From: Levilactobacillus tongjiangensis
GTDB taxonomy: Bacteria; Bacillota; Bacilli; Lactobacillales; Lactobacillaceae
DNA length: 64,000 nt
NCBI RefSeq assembly: GCF_003946345.1
Contig: NZ_RHNY01000014.1
Coordinates: forward strand, 1-64,000
Direction: 5' to 3'
Of this stretch, positions 8,600 to 18,125 are shown in pieces. The position numbers and the translations under genes are program-made. Positions within the stretch are counted from its first letter, which is position 1. Each line of letters begins with the position of its first letter. The notes under the pieces are model-generated. The model did not search any database and had not been told where the DNA came from. It saw only the letters and a list, made by a program, of their open reading frames with translations.

Positions 8600-9046
8600 A
8601 TGCGAATTCTATTACAACGGGTCAGTGAGGCTCAGGTTGCCATTGACGGTGACGTTCATGGTGCCATTCAACAAGGCTTTTTATTGTTAGTCGGGGCCGA
8701 AGACAGTGATACAAGTGAACAAGTAGATTATTTGGTGCATAAGATCAGTAAACTGCGAGTCTTTGAAGATGAAGCAGGGAAGATGAATCTAAGCATTTCA
8801 GATGTGGGTGGGAGTGTGCTCTCCGTCTCCCAGTTCACCTTGTATGCGAATACTAAGAAGGGCAACCGACCGAGCTTCGTTGCGGCGGGTGACCCTAAGC
8901 ACGCCAACCAAATGTATGAAGAATTCAATCAAAAATTGTCAGCAACCGGTTTGACCGTTGAGACGGGAGTCTTTGGTGCGGATATGCAGGTGTCTCTAAT
9001 CAACGATGGCCCGGTCACGATTTGGTTCGATACTGATCAGCCTTAG
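8600..9046 (+). CDS. dtd: D-aminoacyl-tRNA deacylase
   Basis: DTD removes D-amino acids (and glycine mischarged on tRNA-Ala) from tRNA. The 148-residue product has the typical start [13 protein letters not shown], the motif SVSQFTLYA (about 77-85) and the cross-subunit motif NDGPVTIW near the C-terminus. I chose ATG 8600 over the in-frame TTG at 8594 because GAAGGG at 8585-8590 is better spaced for it and the family begins M-[KR]. It is co-transcribed with rel and ends at a terminator. Confidence 0.95.
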   Translation: MRILLQRVSEAQVAIDGDVHGAIQQGFLLLVGAEDSDTSEQVDYLVHKISKLRVFEDEAGKMNLSISDVGGSVLSVSQFTLYANTKKGNRPSFVAAGDPKHANQMYEEFNQKLSATGLTVETGVFGADMQVSLINDGPVTIWFDTDQP

Positions 9047-9076
9047 GTTTTAGTTGTCAATTTAACGGATAAACCC

Positions 9077-9108
9077 AAAGGGGCGAGACGTTGGTCTCAC
9101 CCCTTTTT
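9077..9108 (+). terminator. Intrinsic terminator of the rel-dtd operon
   Basis: AAAGGGGCGAGAC and GTCTCACCCCTTTTT pair with a single internal mismatch, ending in a U-run. Confidence 0.85.
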
Positions 9109-9122
9109 GTAGGCTACAACTC

Positions 9123-9298
9123 GCCAGTGACGGCCCGAGACGGTGTCTGCTGTGGGGACGTTTCAGCCAAAGGGCGGGCTTCTCGCTCGGTTTGAAGCCA
9201 CGAACATGTGTCTTCAAAGCCGCCCATGACCTAAGCTAGCTAAAAAACGCTAGCTAACGTCATTTTCACAGCTAGCACCATTTCTGGCCGCCACTGGC
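9123..9298 (+). repeat. Dispersed structured element, type A copy
   Basis: The outer arms GCCAGTGACGGCC (9123-9135) and GGCCGCCACTGGC (9286-9298) pair at 12 of 13 positions. Inside lie the family block GCTGTGGGGACG, the TTTGAAG...CTTCAAA hairpin and a GCTAGC-based hairpin. It follows the rel-dtd terminator and precedes the HAD gene. The blocks match the copies at 17.7, 45.6 and 52.8 kb, whereas the arms differ in sequence. Confidence 0.85.
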
Positions 9299-9434
9299 TT
9301 AGATTGTCCCCACCTGCGAGAAGCGTAACGGGCAACAGAATTGATTTTTGTATTTATAAGTATAATGTCGTGCATAACACGTCAACGGCGTCAGTGGTAT
9401 TTAATAATTTTCATAATCCAAGGAGGAACTTAGC

Positions 9435-10076
9435 TTGCGGTATCAACAAATATTTTGGGACTTTGATGGCACGTTGGTCGATACGTATCCGGGGATGGTG
9501 GCGGCCTTTCATCAGGCCTTGGTTGCCTGTCGGGTCAATGATTTTGAAATTGACGACGATGATGTCTATCGAACTATGCGGCAACATAGTTTGGGGACAG
9601 CTCTGCAACGCTTCTCTGCGGAGTACCAGTTGGATCAGGATCGATTGGCCAAAATTTATCAGCGTAAAGTAGCGCCAATGCTTTCGTCTGCACAACCGTT
9701 TAAGGGGGCAGCCACTATTTTAGCGAGTATCGTTGCGGCTGGTGGGCGTAATTTTTTGCTAACTCACCGGGATGCCCAGGCTTTAAACCGATTGGATGAG
9801 TTAAACCTAAAACAATATTTTACGGGTTTTGTAACGGCTTCTGATAATTATCCTCGTAAGCCAGATCCAACGAGTCTACAAGCGCTGTGTCGGCAATTTG
9901 ATGCCGATCCACAGTTAGCATTAATGGTGGGTGACCGCACGTTAGATGTCACAGCGGGCCACCGGGCTGGCATGGCCGGCGCGTTATTTGATCTAGACCA
10001 TTTAATTGTGGCAGATAGCCAACCGGAGTTTCGGACAGCGGAATTGGCCGAACTACAGGCTTGGTTATTGGCATAG
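9435..10076 (+). CDS. HAD-superfamily phosphatase (phosphoglycolate-phosphatase-like)
   Basis: The 213-residue product has HAD motif I (DFDGTLVDT, residues 9-17, with nucleophile and acid aspartates), motif II (LLTHRD), the conserved lysine near RKPDP and motif III/IV (MVGDRTLDVTAGHRAG). A helical cap sits between motifs I and II, as in the HAD-IA subfamily. The start is TTG 9435, with AGGAGGA at 9421-9427. The substrate cannot be read from sequence; small phosphorylated sugars or phosphoglycolate are family precedents. It is monocistronic and followed by a strong terminator. Confidence 0.87.
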   Translation: MRYQQIFWDFDGTLVDTYPGMVAAFHQALVACRVNDFEIDDDDVYRTMRQHSLGTALQRFSAEYQLDQDRLAKIYQRKVAPMLSSAQPFKGAATILASIVAAGGRNFLLTHRDAQALNRLDELNLKQYFTGFVTASDNYPRKPDPTSLQALCRQFDADPQLALMVGDRTLDVTAGHRAGMAGALFDLDHLIVADSQPEFRTAELAELQAWLLA

Positions 10077-10126
10077 AAAAAATCCTCACAAACAGCTATT
10101 AAAAGCGGTTTGTGAGGATTTTTTGA
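10075..10126 (+). terminator. Strong intrinsic terminator after the HAD gene
   Basis: AAAAAATCCTCACAAAC and GTTTGTGAGGATTTTTT are perfect complements around a loop of about 13 nt. The stem could work in both directions. Confidence 0.9.
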
Positions 10127-10315
10127 TAGTTTATAAAGAGTATCCACAAGTTTTGATACTGGTAAGTTAGCGTGAATTGGTTGAATTTCAAAAATCAGGG
10201 AACGTAGCCATCTACGATTGTGTTTTAGCACGTTCAATATTTAAGTTATTATACGCATCCATTTACGGGACTAATTGATACCACGGATTAGTTGAGTTGG
10301 TTGCATACTGTGTAA

Positions 10316-10480
10316 GCCGAGAGGTCGCCAGATATGGGCTCAGGCGCGTCGTTCTGCTTAGTTAGTAGGCGGGTTTCCTGCTGGCTTAGCAGAACGACCA
10401 AGCTTGGAGACTCGGGTCTTTCGAGGCTTCAAGTTGTGTCCGCACCGTTCCAGCCCATATCTGGCGGCCGGCAAGGCGAA
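10316..10480 (+). repeat. Dispersed structured element, divergent type B copy
   Basis: The arms GCCAGATATGGGCT (10327-10340) and AGCCCATATCTGGC (10452-10465) are perfect complements. They replace the GCCAAATTTGGACT pair of the 18.0-kb copy with compensating changes. A second perfect stem, GTCGTTCTGCT with AGCAGAACGAC, lies inside. The flanking GCCGAGAG and GGCAAGGCG blocks are shared with type B. The rest of 10127-10512 shows no gene. Confidence 0.75.
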
Positions 10481-10512
10481 CGACCACACTATGCAGGTCA
10501 GGAGCAGAATAA

Positions 10513-11355
10513 TCAACCGCGAGCTAAGATTTCGTTGACGGCGCCGCCATAAGTCTCACCGAACAGGTTGAGGTGAGCCAAGAGATAATACAGTTGGTAG
10601 TGTGGCAGCCGTTCGGCGTAGCCCTCGGCCAATGGGTAGAGTTCCTGGTAGCCCCGGTAAAAGTCCGCCGAGAAGCCACCGAAAATCGTCGTCATTGCAA
10701 GGTCAAATTCACGGTCCCCGTACAAGACGTCGGGATCAATTAGGGTTGGTGTCCCGTCAGCCGTGAATAGGTAATTACCGGACCATAGATCACCGTGCAG
10801 GAGCGAAGGCACAATCTCTCGGTCCTGATTCTCCACGATGATATTTTGACGAACCCGGTCGTACGCTGTCTGCCGCTGTGGATTCCAGAGCTGATGTTGC
10901 TTCGCTCGGTCAACTAATGGGTCGAGGCGTTGGTTGAGATAAAATGTCGACCAGTCCGCTTGCCAATGATTACTTTTTGGTAACTTGGCTACCAGATTAT
11001 CCTGATCAAAGCCAAACTGCTTAGCGGTCACGTGATGCACGCGAGCCACCATTTGTCCTAGGGCGTACTGACTGCCGTGACCAGTTGCTAAAAATTCTAA
11101 AATTAAATAGGCATCGCCGTTGATGACGCCATTAGCAATGACGTCGGGAACGTTGGCGGCTTGGCTTAACGCCCGTAATCCCGCAATCTCGTGGGCGTAA
11201 AACGAAGCAGGAGTTTGGGGCTGAACCAATAAAAAGTAAGGGCCCTCCGGTGAATCAAGCTGAAAGGCCTCGTTGATGTCACCACCACTGACGGGGGTGG
11301 CCGTCAATGGTTGGGGCAACGGTAATTGCTTGAGCCAATTCTGTGCAAGTGTCAC
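10513..11355 (-). CDS. Fructosamine kinase family protein
   Basis: The 280-residue product belongs to the FN3K/aminoglycoside-phosphotransferase-like fold. Supporting motifs are VSGGDINEAFQL near the N-terminus (nucleotide-binding loop), LILEFLATGHGSQYALG (hinge), the catalytic loop LLHGDLWSGNYLF (about 190-202) and the metal-binding LIDPDVLYGDREFDLAM. Members phosphorylate ketoamines to trigger deglycation of glycated amines or proteins; the actual substrate here is unknown. The start is GTG 11355 with AGAAGGA upstream. It lies 39 bp downstream of the amidase gene on the same strand and is probably co-transcribed. Confidence 0.87.
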   Translation of the reverse strand: MTLAQNWLKQLPLPQPLTATPVSGGDINEAFQLDSPEGPYFLLVQPQTPASFYAHEIAGLRALSQAANVPDVIANGVINGDAYLILEFLATGHGSQYALGQMVARVHHVTAKQFGFDQDNLVAKLPKSNHWQADWSTFYLNQRLDPLVDRAKQHQLWNPQRQTAYDRVRQNIIVENQDREIVPSLLHGDLWSGNYLFTADGTPTLIDPDVLYGDREFDLAMTTIFGGFSADFYRGYQELYPLAEGYAERLPHYQLYYLLAHLNLFGETYGGAVNEILARG

Positions 11356-11394
11356 GAGAATTCCTTCTTTCTAAATAAGTTGGTGAAAATTGAG

Positions 11395-12246
11395 TTAACC
11401 GGCTGCTGAAAAATACTTGCTGAGTCCAGCGACAACGCGATTGGCTACCTGTTCTTGGTATTGGGCACTACTGATATTGCTGAAATCCTTCTTGGTATTG
11501 ATATAACCCATTTCCAACAGGAGAGCAGGGCGACTGTTATCACGAATAACTTCAAAGTTGCCGTACTTCACGCCGCGATTGGTGAGTGGTAAGTCGTTCA
11601 TTTGGTTGTTTACGTCGGTTGCCAACTCATAGGATGAATTCCGATGGTAATAGTAGGTGGTGGTGCCAGACCCAAGATTGTCCGAAGGGGCGGAGTCGAA
11701 GTGAAAACTGATAAAGGCACTGGCATCGTCGGTATTGGCCAGTGCTGGTCGATCAGCCAGACTGACGGTCTTATCGGTTGACCGTGTCATGATGACGTGC
11801 GTTCCCCGGGCCCGGAGCTTCTTAGCAACACGATTGGCTAACTCGAGTGTATAGGTCTTCTCCTCATGCTTCTGACCAATGGAGAGGGCCCCCGAGTCGC
11901 TACCGCCGTGACCAGGGTCGAGGACGATGGTTGCTTCAGACAAGTTAGTGACCCGTTTAAGACTTCCGGGATGATCGACCAACCAGCTGGCCACCCAACC
12001 GAAATGATTTTGACTATCTCGAACGTGGTACCAATTATCTTTTTCGCCTAAAATTGTTAAGCGGGTATTTTTTTTGACCTTGTGAGTGACCTTATAGGTC
12101 AGTCCCGGACCGTCCCGTAGGTTAAGATTGGTGAGGGTCGCGGTGACGGAATTATGGTGGGTGAAAGCTAGCAACAAACCGCTAGCCACCAAGAGAATGG
12201 CGAGACTGGTAATCAGTCCCGTCCAGTTTTTAGGTTTAAAGTGCAT
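11395..12246 (-). CDS. N-acetylmuramoyl-L-alanine amidase with SH3 domain
   Basis: A membrane-anchored peptidoglycan amidase of 283 residues that cleaves the MurNAc-L-Ala bond. In order: an N-terminal anchor or uncleaved signal (about 11-29), one bacterial SH3 domain (about 34-93, with NLRDGPGLTYKV and GWVASWL) and an Amidase_3 catalytic domain. The zinc ligands and catalytic Glu are visible in VLDPGHGGSDSGA, EEKTYTLELA, FISFHFDSA and LLLEMGYI. The ATG at 12246 follows AAGGAGACACAGT. It is divergent from the hisS T-box operon. A role in wall turnover or cell separation is expected from the family. Confidence 0.93.
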   Translation of the reverse strand: MHFKPKNWTGLITSLAILLVASGLLLAFTHHNSVTATLTNLNLRDGPGLTYKVTHKVKKNTRLTILGEKDNWYHVRDSQNHFGWVASWLVDHPGSLKRVTNLSEATIVLDPGHGGSDSGALSIGQKHEEKTYTLELANRVAKKLRARGTHVIMTRSTDKTVSLADRPALANTDDASAFISFHFDSAPSDNLGSGTTTYYYHRNSSYELATDVNNQMNDLPLTNRGVKYGNFEVIRDNSRPALLLEMGYINTKKDFSNISSAQYQEQVANRVVAGLSKYFSAAG

Positions 12247-12324
12247 ACTGTGTCTCCTTATTCAAATTAGGTTTCATTATACCACGATTACTTTCAGTAC
12301 CTGAAGATTCTGTGAGAAAGGGGG

Positions 12325-12353
12325 TTGACTTTTCAGGAGATTTTAATTATGCT
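12325..12353 (+). promoter_or_regulatory. Promoter of the hisS-aspS operon
   Basis: TTGACT (12325-12330) and TATGCT (12348-12353) are separated by exactly 17 bp, just upstream of the T-box leader. Confidence 0.7.
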
Positions 12354-12359
12354 TAACGA

Positions 12360-12577
12360 GAATTAAATATTTGCCAGTGAGAGAGACCAGTAGGAGAAAT
12401 CACGTTTGTAGAGAGACCGTGTTGATGGGAACGGTTAACGGTGTGACTCCGAAGACACTTTTGAGGCTAATGACGCTAGTCGTCATTCGTTTGCAACGTT
12501 ATCCTGCAGAGAATATAAAAGGTGGTACCGTGCATACTTTGCGCCCTTGTCAAAAGACAGGGGCGCTTTTTATTTTC
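12360..12577 (+). ncRNA. T-box leader of hisS
   Basis: The leader has the T-box hallmark GGTGGTACCG (12521-12530), which reads the uncharged tRNA acceptor end, followed by a terminator (GCGCCCTTGTC / GACAGGGGCGC then TTTTTATTTT, 12541-12575). The upstream part is stem-rich, as expected of stem I. Position before hisS implies tRNA-His sensing; I did not securely assign the specifier codon. Confidence 0.88.
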
Positions 12578-12603
12578 TACAGGCGCAGAAAGGGAGAATG
12601 CTC

Positions 12604-13899
12604 ATGCGTTACCAACGACCAAAGGGCACGGCGGACATTTTACCAGGAGATTCAGAAACTTGGCAGTTCGTCGAAGCTACTGCGCGCCAGTTGTTTGCTA
12701 ACTACCGCTTCGCTGAGATTCGAACACCAATGTTCGAAAACTTCGAAGTCTTCTCACGGACGTCTGGAGATACTTCAGACATCGTGACCAAGGAAATGTA
12801 CGACTTTAAAGATAAAGGCGATCGGCATTTGTCTTTACGGCCAGAAGGAACTGCCGGCGTGGTTCGGGCATTTGTTGAAAACAAATTGTACGGGCCTGAA
12901 ACCACGAAACCCTACAAGGTCTACTACATGGGACCAATGTTTCGGTATGAGCGTCCGCAATCAGGACGGCAACGTCAATTCCATCAAATCGGGGTCGAAG
13001 CTTTTGGTAGCGATGCTCCGGAATTAGACGTTGAAGTAATTGCCTTAGGCATGAACTTGTTGTCGAAGTTAGGGTTGACGCATTTACGTTTAGCCCTGAA
13101 CACACTCGGTGACAAAGCGTCCCGTGATGCTTACCGGCAAGCCTTGATTGACTTTCTCGAACCGCATTTTGACGAATTAAGTGAAGACTCGAAGGTCCGG
13201 TTACACAAGAACCCACTACGGGTACTTGATAGTAAGGATCAACACGATCAAGAGATCGTGGCTGATGCCCCTTCAATCCTCGATTTCTTAACGCCAGAAG
13301 CAACGGCTCACTTTGAACGGGTCAAGGCTAGCTTGGACACTCTGGGAATCGACTACGATGTTGATGCCACGATGGTTCGGGGATTGGATTACTACAATCA
13401 CACCATTTTCGAAATCATGGCAGACTCACCTGCATTGGGTGAGGGTTACACGACCGTCTTAGCAGGTGGCCGGTACAACGGACTGGTTGAGGAATTGGGT
13501 GGACCTGAGATGCCCGGTGTTGGGTTTGGATTAGGAGTTGAACGATTGGTTCTGCTGATGCAAGCAGAAAAGGTTGCCATTCCTGATGTGAATTCGTTAG
13601 ACGTTTACGTGGTTGGAATTGGTGACGAAACGTCGCTTGAAACACTCAAGTTAGTTCAAGCGATTCGTCGTGCAGGATTGTCTGCCGACCGTGACTACCT
13701 GGCTCGTAAGCCTAAAGCACAGTTCAAAACTGCTAACCGCCTGTCGGCAGCCTATACACTGACCATTGGGAATCAAGAATTAGCCAATCAAACGGCTAAC
13801 TTGAAATCAATGGCCACGGGTGAAGAGGTTAGCGTACCATTAGCCGACATTTATACAAGTTTTCAGGATGTCGTAAATACCCATTTTGCGACAAAATAA
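12604..13899 (+). CDS. hisS: Histidyl-tRNA synthetase
   Basis: This class II synthetase (431 aa) charges tRNA-His. Visible are motif 1 ([23 protein letters not shown] region with motif 2 arginines), histidine-binding motifs [11 protein letters not shown] and AGGRYNGL, motif 3 ([15 protein letters not shown]) and a C-terminal anticodon-binding domain (about 330-431). ATG 12604 is chosen because AAGGGAGA (12590-12597) lies before it and [15 protein letters not shown] is the family N-terminus; the longer frame runs into the T-box terminator. aspS follows 22 bp later. Confidence 0.97.
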   Translation: MRYQRPKGTADILPGDSETWQFVEATARQLFANYRFAEIRTPMFENFEVFSRTSGDTSDIVTKEMYDFKDKGDRHLSLRPEGTAGVVRAFVENKLYGPETTKPYKVYYMGPMFRYERPQSGRQRQFHQIGVEAFGSDAPELDVEVIALGMNLLSKLGLTHLRLALNTLGDKASRDAYRQALIDFLEPHFDELSEDSKVRLHKNPLRVLDSKDQHDQEIVADAPSILDFLTPEATAHFERVKASLDTLGIDYDVDATMVRGLDYYNHTIFEIMADSPALGEGYTTVLAGGRYNGLVEELGGPEMPGVGFGLGVERLVLLMQAEKVAIPDVNSLDVYVVGIGDETSLETLKLVQAIRRAGLSADRDYLARKPKAQFKTANRLSAAYTLTIGNQELANQTANLKSMATGEEVSVPLADIYTSFQDVVNTHFATK

Positions 13900-13921
13900 A
13901 AAAAGGTAAGAGGGGATTACA

Positions 13922-15718
13922 ATGGAACAGAACTTGAAACGAACCACTTATGCTGGATTGGTTGATGAAAAATATCTCGACCAAACAGTTGTATTGAAGG
14001 GTTGGGTACAAAAGCGCCGTGACCTCGGGAACTTGATCTTTATTGATTTACGTGACCGTGAAGGAATTGTCCAATTAGTATTCAGTGATGAATATGGCAA
14101 GGATGCTTTGGCTGTAGCTGATCAACTACGGAGTGAGTACGTCATTGAAATCCAAGGGACTGTCGTTGCCCGTTCTGCCAAGGAAATCAATCCTGACATG
14201 AAGACTGGGAAAGTTGAAGTTCGGGTTACCGGCATCAACCTGTTGAACAAGGCCAAGACGCCGCCATTCTACATTCAAGATGGTATCAACGTTTCCGACG
14301 AAGTCCGGTTGAAGTACCGTTACTTAGACTTACGTCGTCCAGAAATGCAAAAGGCTATCAGACTACGTAGTCGGATTCTTCATTCCGTACATAGTTACTT
14401 CGATAACAATGGCTTCATTGATATCGAAACGCCTAACCTGACCAAGTCAACGCCTGAAGGTGCTCGGGACTACTTAGTTCCTTCACGGATTTACCCTGGT
14501 CACTTCTATGCATTACCTCAATCACCACAATTATTTAAGCAATTATTGATGGGTTCCGGCTTTGACCGTTACTACCAAATCGCGCGTTGCTTCCGTGACG
14601 AAGACTTGCGTGGTGACCGTCAACCAGAATTTACCCAAATTGACGTTGAAACGTCATTCTTAACTTCTGCAGAAATCCAAGACATGACCGAAGGCTTGAT
14701 CAAGAAGGTTATGAAGGATGCTCTGGGCGTTGACGTGAAGTTACCATTCGAACGTCTCGACTGGGACGACTCCATGGCTCGCTTCGGTACCGACCAGCCC
14801 GATGTTCGGTTTGGGATGGAACTGAAGGACTTGACCGACATCATGGGCAAGTCAGAATTCAAGGTCTTTGCTGATGCCGCTGCCGATGGCCAAGTTAAAG
14901 CAATTGCCGTACCTGGTGGTGCTGACAAGTACAGCCGTAAAGAAATCGACAAGTATGAACAATACATCGAACGTTTCGGTGCTAAGGGCTTAGCTTGGAT
15001 GAAGGTTACGGATGATGGTTACAGCGGTCCAATCGCTAAGTTCTTCAACGAAGGCGACTGGTTCAAGCGAATCAACGAAAAGACTGGTGCCAAGAGCGGT
15101 GACTTGTTACTCTTCGTTGCTGACTCCAAGCGGGTCGTTGCTGCTTCCCTTGGATACTTGCGTAAGGCAATTGCCAAGGAACAAGGTATGATTGATGAAA
15201 ACAAGTGGGCCTTCTTATGGGTTGTTAACTGGCCATTGTTTGAATACGATGTTGACGCTAAGCGTTGGGTTCCAGCCCATCACCCATTCACGGCACCTGC
15301 TATTGGTGACGAACACTTCTTGGATGAAGGCGAAGACCCAACTCAAGCCTACGCACAAAGCTATGACATTATCTTAAACGGTTTGGAATTAGGTGGGGGT
15401 TCAATCCGGATCCACTCACATGAACTGCAAATGAAGATGTTGAGAGCCTTAGGCTTTACGCCAGAACGTGCCGACAAGCAATTTGGGTTCTTACTAAATG
15501 CCTTGGATTACGGTTTCCCACCTCATGGTGGTATCGCCATTGGGTTGGACCGTTTCGTTCGGCTCTTAGCAAAGCGTGAAAACATTCGTGATGTTATCGC
15601 GTTCCCTAAGAACTCTAAGGCAACGGAACCAATGACCAAGGCACCAAGTGAAGTTAGCGAAGAACAATTAGGCGAACTTTACTTAAGAGTTGCTGACCCT
15701 GAGAAAACGAAGGAATAA
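13922..15718 (+). CDS. aspS: Aspartyl-tRNA synthetase
   Basis: This bacterial-type class IIb synthetase (598 aa) has an N-terminal OB anticodon-binding domain (about 10-110), a catalytic core ([18 protein letters not shown]-like [25 protein letters not shown], motif 2 [19 protein letters not shown]), the bacterial GAD insertion (about 300-410) and motif 3 [13 protein letters not shown]. The ATG at 13922 follows AGAGGGG. It is co-transcribed with hisS under the T-box and ends before a terminator at 15779-15837. The codon choice is noticeably more optimal than in the accessory genes nearby. Confidence 0.97.
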   Translation: MEQNLKRTTYAGLVDEKYLDQTVVLKGWVQKRRDLGNLIFIDLRDREGIVQLVFSDEYGKDALAVADQLRSEYVIEIQGTVVARSAKEINPDMKTGKVEVRVTGINLLNKAKTPPFYIQDGINVSDEVRLKYRYLDLRRPEMQKAIRLRSRILHSVHSYFDNNGFIDIETPNLTKSTPEGARDYLVPSRIYPGHFYALPQSPQLFKQLLMGSGFDRYYQIARCFRDEDLRGDRQPEFTQIDVETSFLTSAEIQDMTEGLIKKVMKDALGVDVKLPFERLDWDDSMARFGTDQPDVRFGMELKDLTDIMGKSEFKVFADAAADGQVKAIAVPGGADKYSRKEIDKYEQYIERFGAKGLAWMKVTDDGYSGPIAKFFNEGDWFKRINEKTGAKSGDLLLFVADSKRVVAASLGYLRKAIAKEQGMIDENKWAFLWVVNWPLFEYDVDAKRWVPAHHPFTAPAIGDEHFLDEGEDPTQAYAQSYDIILNGLELGGGSIRIHSHELQMKMLRALGFTPERADKQFGFLLNALDYGFPPHGGIAIGLDRFVRLLAKRENIRDVIAFPKNSKATEPMTKAPSEVSEEQLGELYLRVADPEKTKE

Positions 15719-15778
15719 GTTAGCTCTTTAAAATAGCCATGGTCGAAACGTCTTAGCACGGTTCGACGTTGGTAAAAG

Positions 15779-15837
15779 AAGATTCGTAACAGACCTTAAT
15801 TCTGTGAAATTAAGGGTGTTATGAATCTTTTTTTATG
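15779..15837 (+). terminator. Intrinsic terminator of hisS-aspS
   Basis: AAGATTCGTAACAGACCTTAATT pairs with AATTAAGGGTGTTATGAATCTT through a long stem with small internal loops, ending in TTTTTTT. Confidence 0.82.
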
Positions 15838-15924
15838 GCATTTGTCAGAATTGACAGCGTCATTCGGGTCTTGACGGCACTTGAAAAAAGCCGTTTAATA
15901 GAATCATTAGAAAATGGAGTGATT

Positions 15925-16455
15925 ATGATGAGTGAAATTGAAACGGCAACGTTTGCGGGCGGTTGTTTTTGGTGCATGGTCCGACCCTTTGACACGTTCC
16001 CCGGAATCAAAAAAGTTTTGTCGGGATACAGTGGTGGTACGGTAACTGATCCGACCTATGAGCAGGTTAAGGCCCAACATACGGGACACACTGAAGCGGT
16101 TAAGATCTGGTTTGACCCCGCGGTGGTTAGCTACCGGCAGTTGGTTGATTTATATTGGCAACAAACGGACCCGACCGATGATGGTGGCCAGTTTCAAGAC
16201 CGGGGCTCGAACTACCGACCAGTGATCTTCGTGAACAGTGCGGCCCAGTTGGCAGTGGCTCAGGAATCCCGGGCGGCCTTGCAGGCGCGTGAACAGTTTA
16301 GCAAGCCCATCGTGACAAAAATTCAAGTGGTTCAACCGTTCTTTGTGGCTGAGGAACGACACCAGCAGTTTTACCGGAAGCAGCCGGAGCGCTTCGCCCA
16401 GGAAGAGGCTGGCGGTCGAGCAGCGTTTGTTGCTGCCAATTGGTCACAGGACTAG
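15925..16455 (+). CDS. msrA: Peptide methionine-S-sulfoxide reductase MsrA
   Basis: MsrA reduces the S-epimer of methionine sulfoxide in proteins. The 176-residue product carries the catalytic motif GGCFWC (residues 12-17), followed by [22 protein letters not shown] and the [14 protein letters not shown] signature. The usual motif is GCFWG or GCFWC; here a second cysteine follows the catalytic one. TGGAGTG at 15915-15921 can serve ATG 15925 or ATG 15928; longer upstream frames lack an RBS and overlap the aspS terminator. Confidence 0.93.
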   Translation: MMSEIETATFAGGCFWCMVRPFDTFPGIKKVLSGYSGGTVTDPTYEQVKAQHTGHTEAVKIWFDPAVVSYRQLVDLYWQQTDPTDDGGQFQDRGSNYRPVIFVNSAAQLAVAQESRAALQAREQFSKPIVTKIQVVQPFFVAEERHQQFYRKQPERFAQEEAGGRAAFVAANWSQD

Positions 16456-16683
16456 CAATCGGGAATGAGATTAATTGCGGGGGTTTTCGATCTTCGGTAA
16501 TCATTTGGTCTAAAGATTAAAAGTCGCTAAGAGCCCGCGGGTTGGCGTGGCCGTCAGGCTAATAAAATGCTATACTAGGCCGAGCAAAGCGTCTACTAAG
16601 GAAAATGTTTCGTGTGTGTGATGGCTGTAATTGGTCTAAGCGATACGGGACATCAAAAAATAAGTGAGGTCTGTTTTTAAATC

Positions 16684-17559
16684 ATGGATGATGTTCAGCA
16701 GTTGTTAAAACGACACACATATATGGCAAAGTTTTCGGTTGCCTTCTTCTATGGGGTGTTGGTCTCCATTGCGGTGAACTTTTTTTGGACACCGGGTCAT
16801 ATCTATTCTTCCGGGGTTACCGGGCTGGCACAGTTGGTCAACACGTTAACTGCCGGGCTAGGGGCCTTTCACATCAATACTGGGTTAGGGCTGTTTCTGA
16901 TTAACATCCCCATGTTTTTCCTGGCATGGAAACAAATTGGTAAGTCCTTCACAGTCTTTACGTTTATCTGTGTGCTCTTCGCGTCGGTCATGATTCGGGT
17001 GATTCAGCCCATTCATTTGACTAGTGATCCGATTATTTGTGCGATTTTTGGGGGCGCCGTCAACGGGTTTGGGACCGGTTTTGCCTTGAAGAATGGGATT
17101 TCTACCGGTGGTTTGGATATTATTGGCATCGTCTTACGGCGCAAAACTGGCCGGAGCATGGGGACCATCAACATTGCGTTCAATAGTCTGATTGTGTTGA
17201 GTGCCGGGTTTGTTTATGGCTGGCCTTACGCACTGTATTCTGCGCTGGGACTGTTCGTCAACGCTAAGGTGATCGACATGACCTTCACCCGTCAACAACG
17301 AATGCAGGTCATGATCATTACCGATCGGCCTAAAACAGTGATTGATAGCATTCAAAATCATCTTCGACGAGGTATTACCATTGTCCACGGGGCCGAAGGG
17401 GCCTACCATCATGATGAAAAGACGATTCTATTTACGGTCATCACCCGTTACGAGATGGATGAACTGGAAGCAGCCATGACAGAGGCTGATCCGAAGGCGT
17501 TTGTCAGCATTTCGGACACGGTGAAGATCTTAGGACATTTCTACGAGCCAAAATGGTGA
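16684..17559 (+). CDS. YitT family membrane protein
   Basis: The 291-residue protein has five or six membrane segments in the first 190 residues (family signatures VNFFWTPGHIYSSGVTGLAQL and GNGISTGG-like KNGISTGGLDIIGIVLRRKTGRSMG). A soluble C-terminal DUF2179 domain follows (about 205-291, with QVMIITDRPKTVIDSIQNHLRRGITIVHGAEGAY). YitT proteins are widespread in Firmicutes, with no settled substrate. The ATG at 16684 has only a distant RBS (AAGTGAGGT). It is monocistronic, with a terminator right after. Confidence 0.9.
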   Translation: MDDVQQLLKRHTYMAKFSVAFFYGVLVSIAVNFFWTPGHIYSSGVTGLAQLVNTLTAGLGAFHINTGLGLFLINIPMFFLAWKQIGKSFTVFTFICVLFASVMIRVIQPIHLTSDPIICAIFGGAVNGFGTGFALKNGISTGGLDIIGIVLRRKTGRSMGTINIAFNSLIVLSAGFVYGWPYALYSALGLFVNAKVIDMTFTRQQRMQVMIITDRPKTVIDSIQNHLRRGITIVHGAEGAYHHDEKTILFTVITRYEMDELEAAMTEADPKAFVSISDTVKILGHFYEPKW

Positions 17560-17564
17560 TTTTT

Positions 17565-17601
17565 TCACCGATCGACTGGTCTTCCACGCGGAGGCTGGTC
17601 G
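17565..17601 (+). terminator. Intrinsic terminator after the YitT gene
   Basis: ATCGACTGGTCTT and GGCTGGTCGAT pair with wobbles and are followed by eight T residues. Confidence 0.75.
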
Positions 17602-17698
17602 ATTTTTTTTAAAAGTAGCTAAAGGTTGAAAGTTCGGAAACCATTGTCAAACCAAGACTAGTAAAGTGCTATAGACTTAAAATTAGTCTTACCCAGCC

Positions 17699-17875
17699 AC
17701 CTGCGGCAGTCAGAGATTACGCCTGCTGTGGGGAACGCCTGCGGCCTAAGCAGCGGTCCTCCGGCTCGGTTTGAAGCCTGGAAAAACCACCAGTCTTCAA
17801 ACACGTCCCACGGTGTAAGCCGAAAATCGGCTAACACCGTCGACACAGCTGGCGCCACCTCTGACCGCCTCCGGT
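17699..17875 (+). repeat. Dispersed structured element, type A copy
   Basis: Outer arms 17699-17715 and 17859-17875 pair over most of their length (GTCAGAG with CTCTGAC at the base). Inside are GCTGTGGGGAACGC, hairpin TTTGAAGCCTGG/CCAGTCTTCAAA (17770-17801) and hairpin 17810-17840 (ACGGTGT...ACACCGT). The CTGG/CCAG extension replaces CACG/CGTG of the copies at 18.3 and 52.8 kb, which is a compensatory change. Confidence 0.87.
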
Positions 17876-17957
17876 TAAACAGCTTCTTGGAAACTATGCT
17901 AGCTTAAATGTTGGAATGGACATCACTTACTCAGTACTTTTAGCGCGTCACTAGGTA

Positions 17958-18125
17958 GCCGAGAGTGAGCCAAATTTGGACTCAGACGTGGGATTTTTAA
18001 GTGATTTTCTTGAAAATGGCGACTTGAAGATGTGCATTGCGGCTTCAAGCGAGGGGTAAGACCGCCTTTTGGCTTGTCCCGTCCTTCCCGCCGCGTCCCA
18101 GTCCAAATTTGGCGAACGGTAAGGC
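17958..18125 (+). repeat. Dispersed structured element, type B copy
   Basis: GCCAAATTTGGACT (17969-17982) and AGTCCAAATTTGGC (18100-18113) are perfect complements enclosing about 117 bp. Read in reverse, the interior carries a GGGACAAGCC-type hairpin followed by the TCGCTTGAAGCC block shared with type A. It has close copies at 27.8 and 48.1 kb. Confidence 0.85.

Noticed and set aside
9123-9298. Repeats considered as classical MITEs
   Set aside because: Outer inverted arms differ between copies and no constant terminal sequence or target duplication is seen, though an ancient mobile origin of the composite unit stays possible.
10334-10552. 72-codon plus-strand frame
   Set aside because: It covers the divergent repeat copy and the end of the fructosamine-kinase-like gene, and has no RBS.
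17658-17858. Short frame on the minus strand within the type A repeat
   Set aside because: It lies entirely in a structured repeat, has no RBS, and the similar peptides (LLARFEATK-type) at 18.2 and 52.8 kb reflect repeat identity rather than a protein family.
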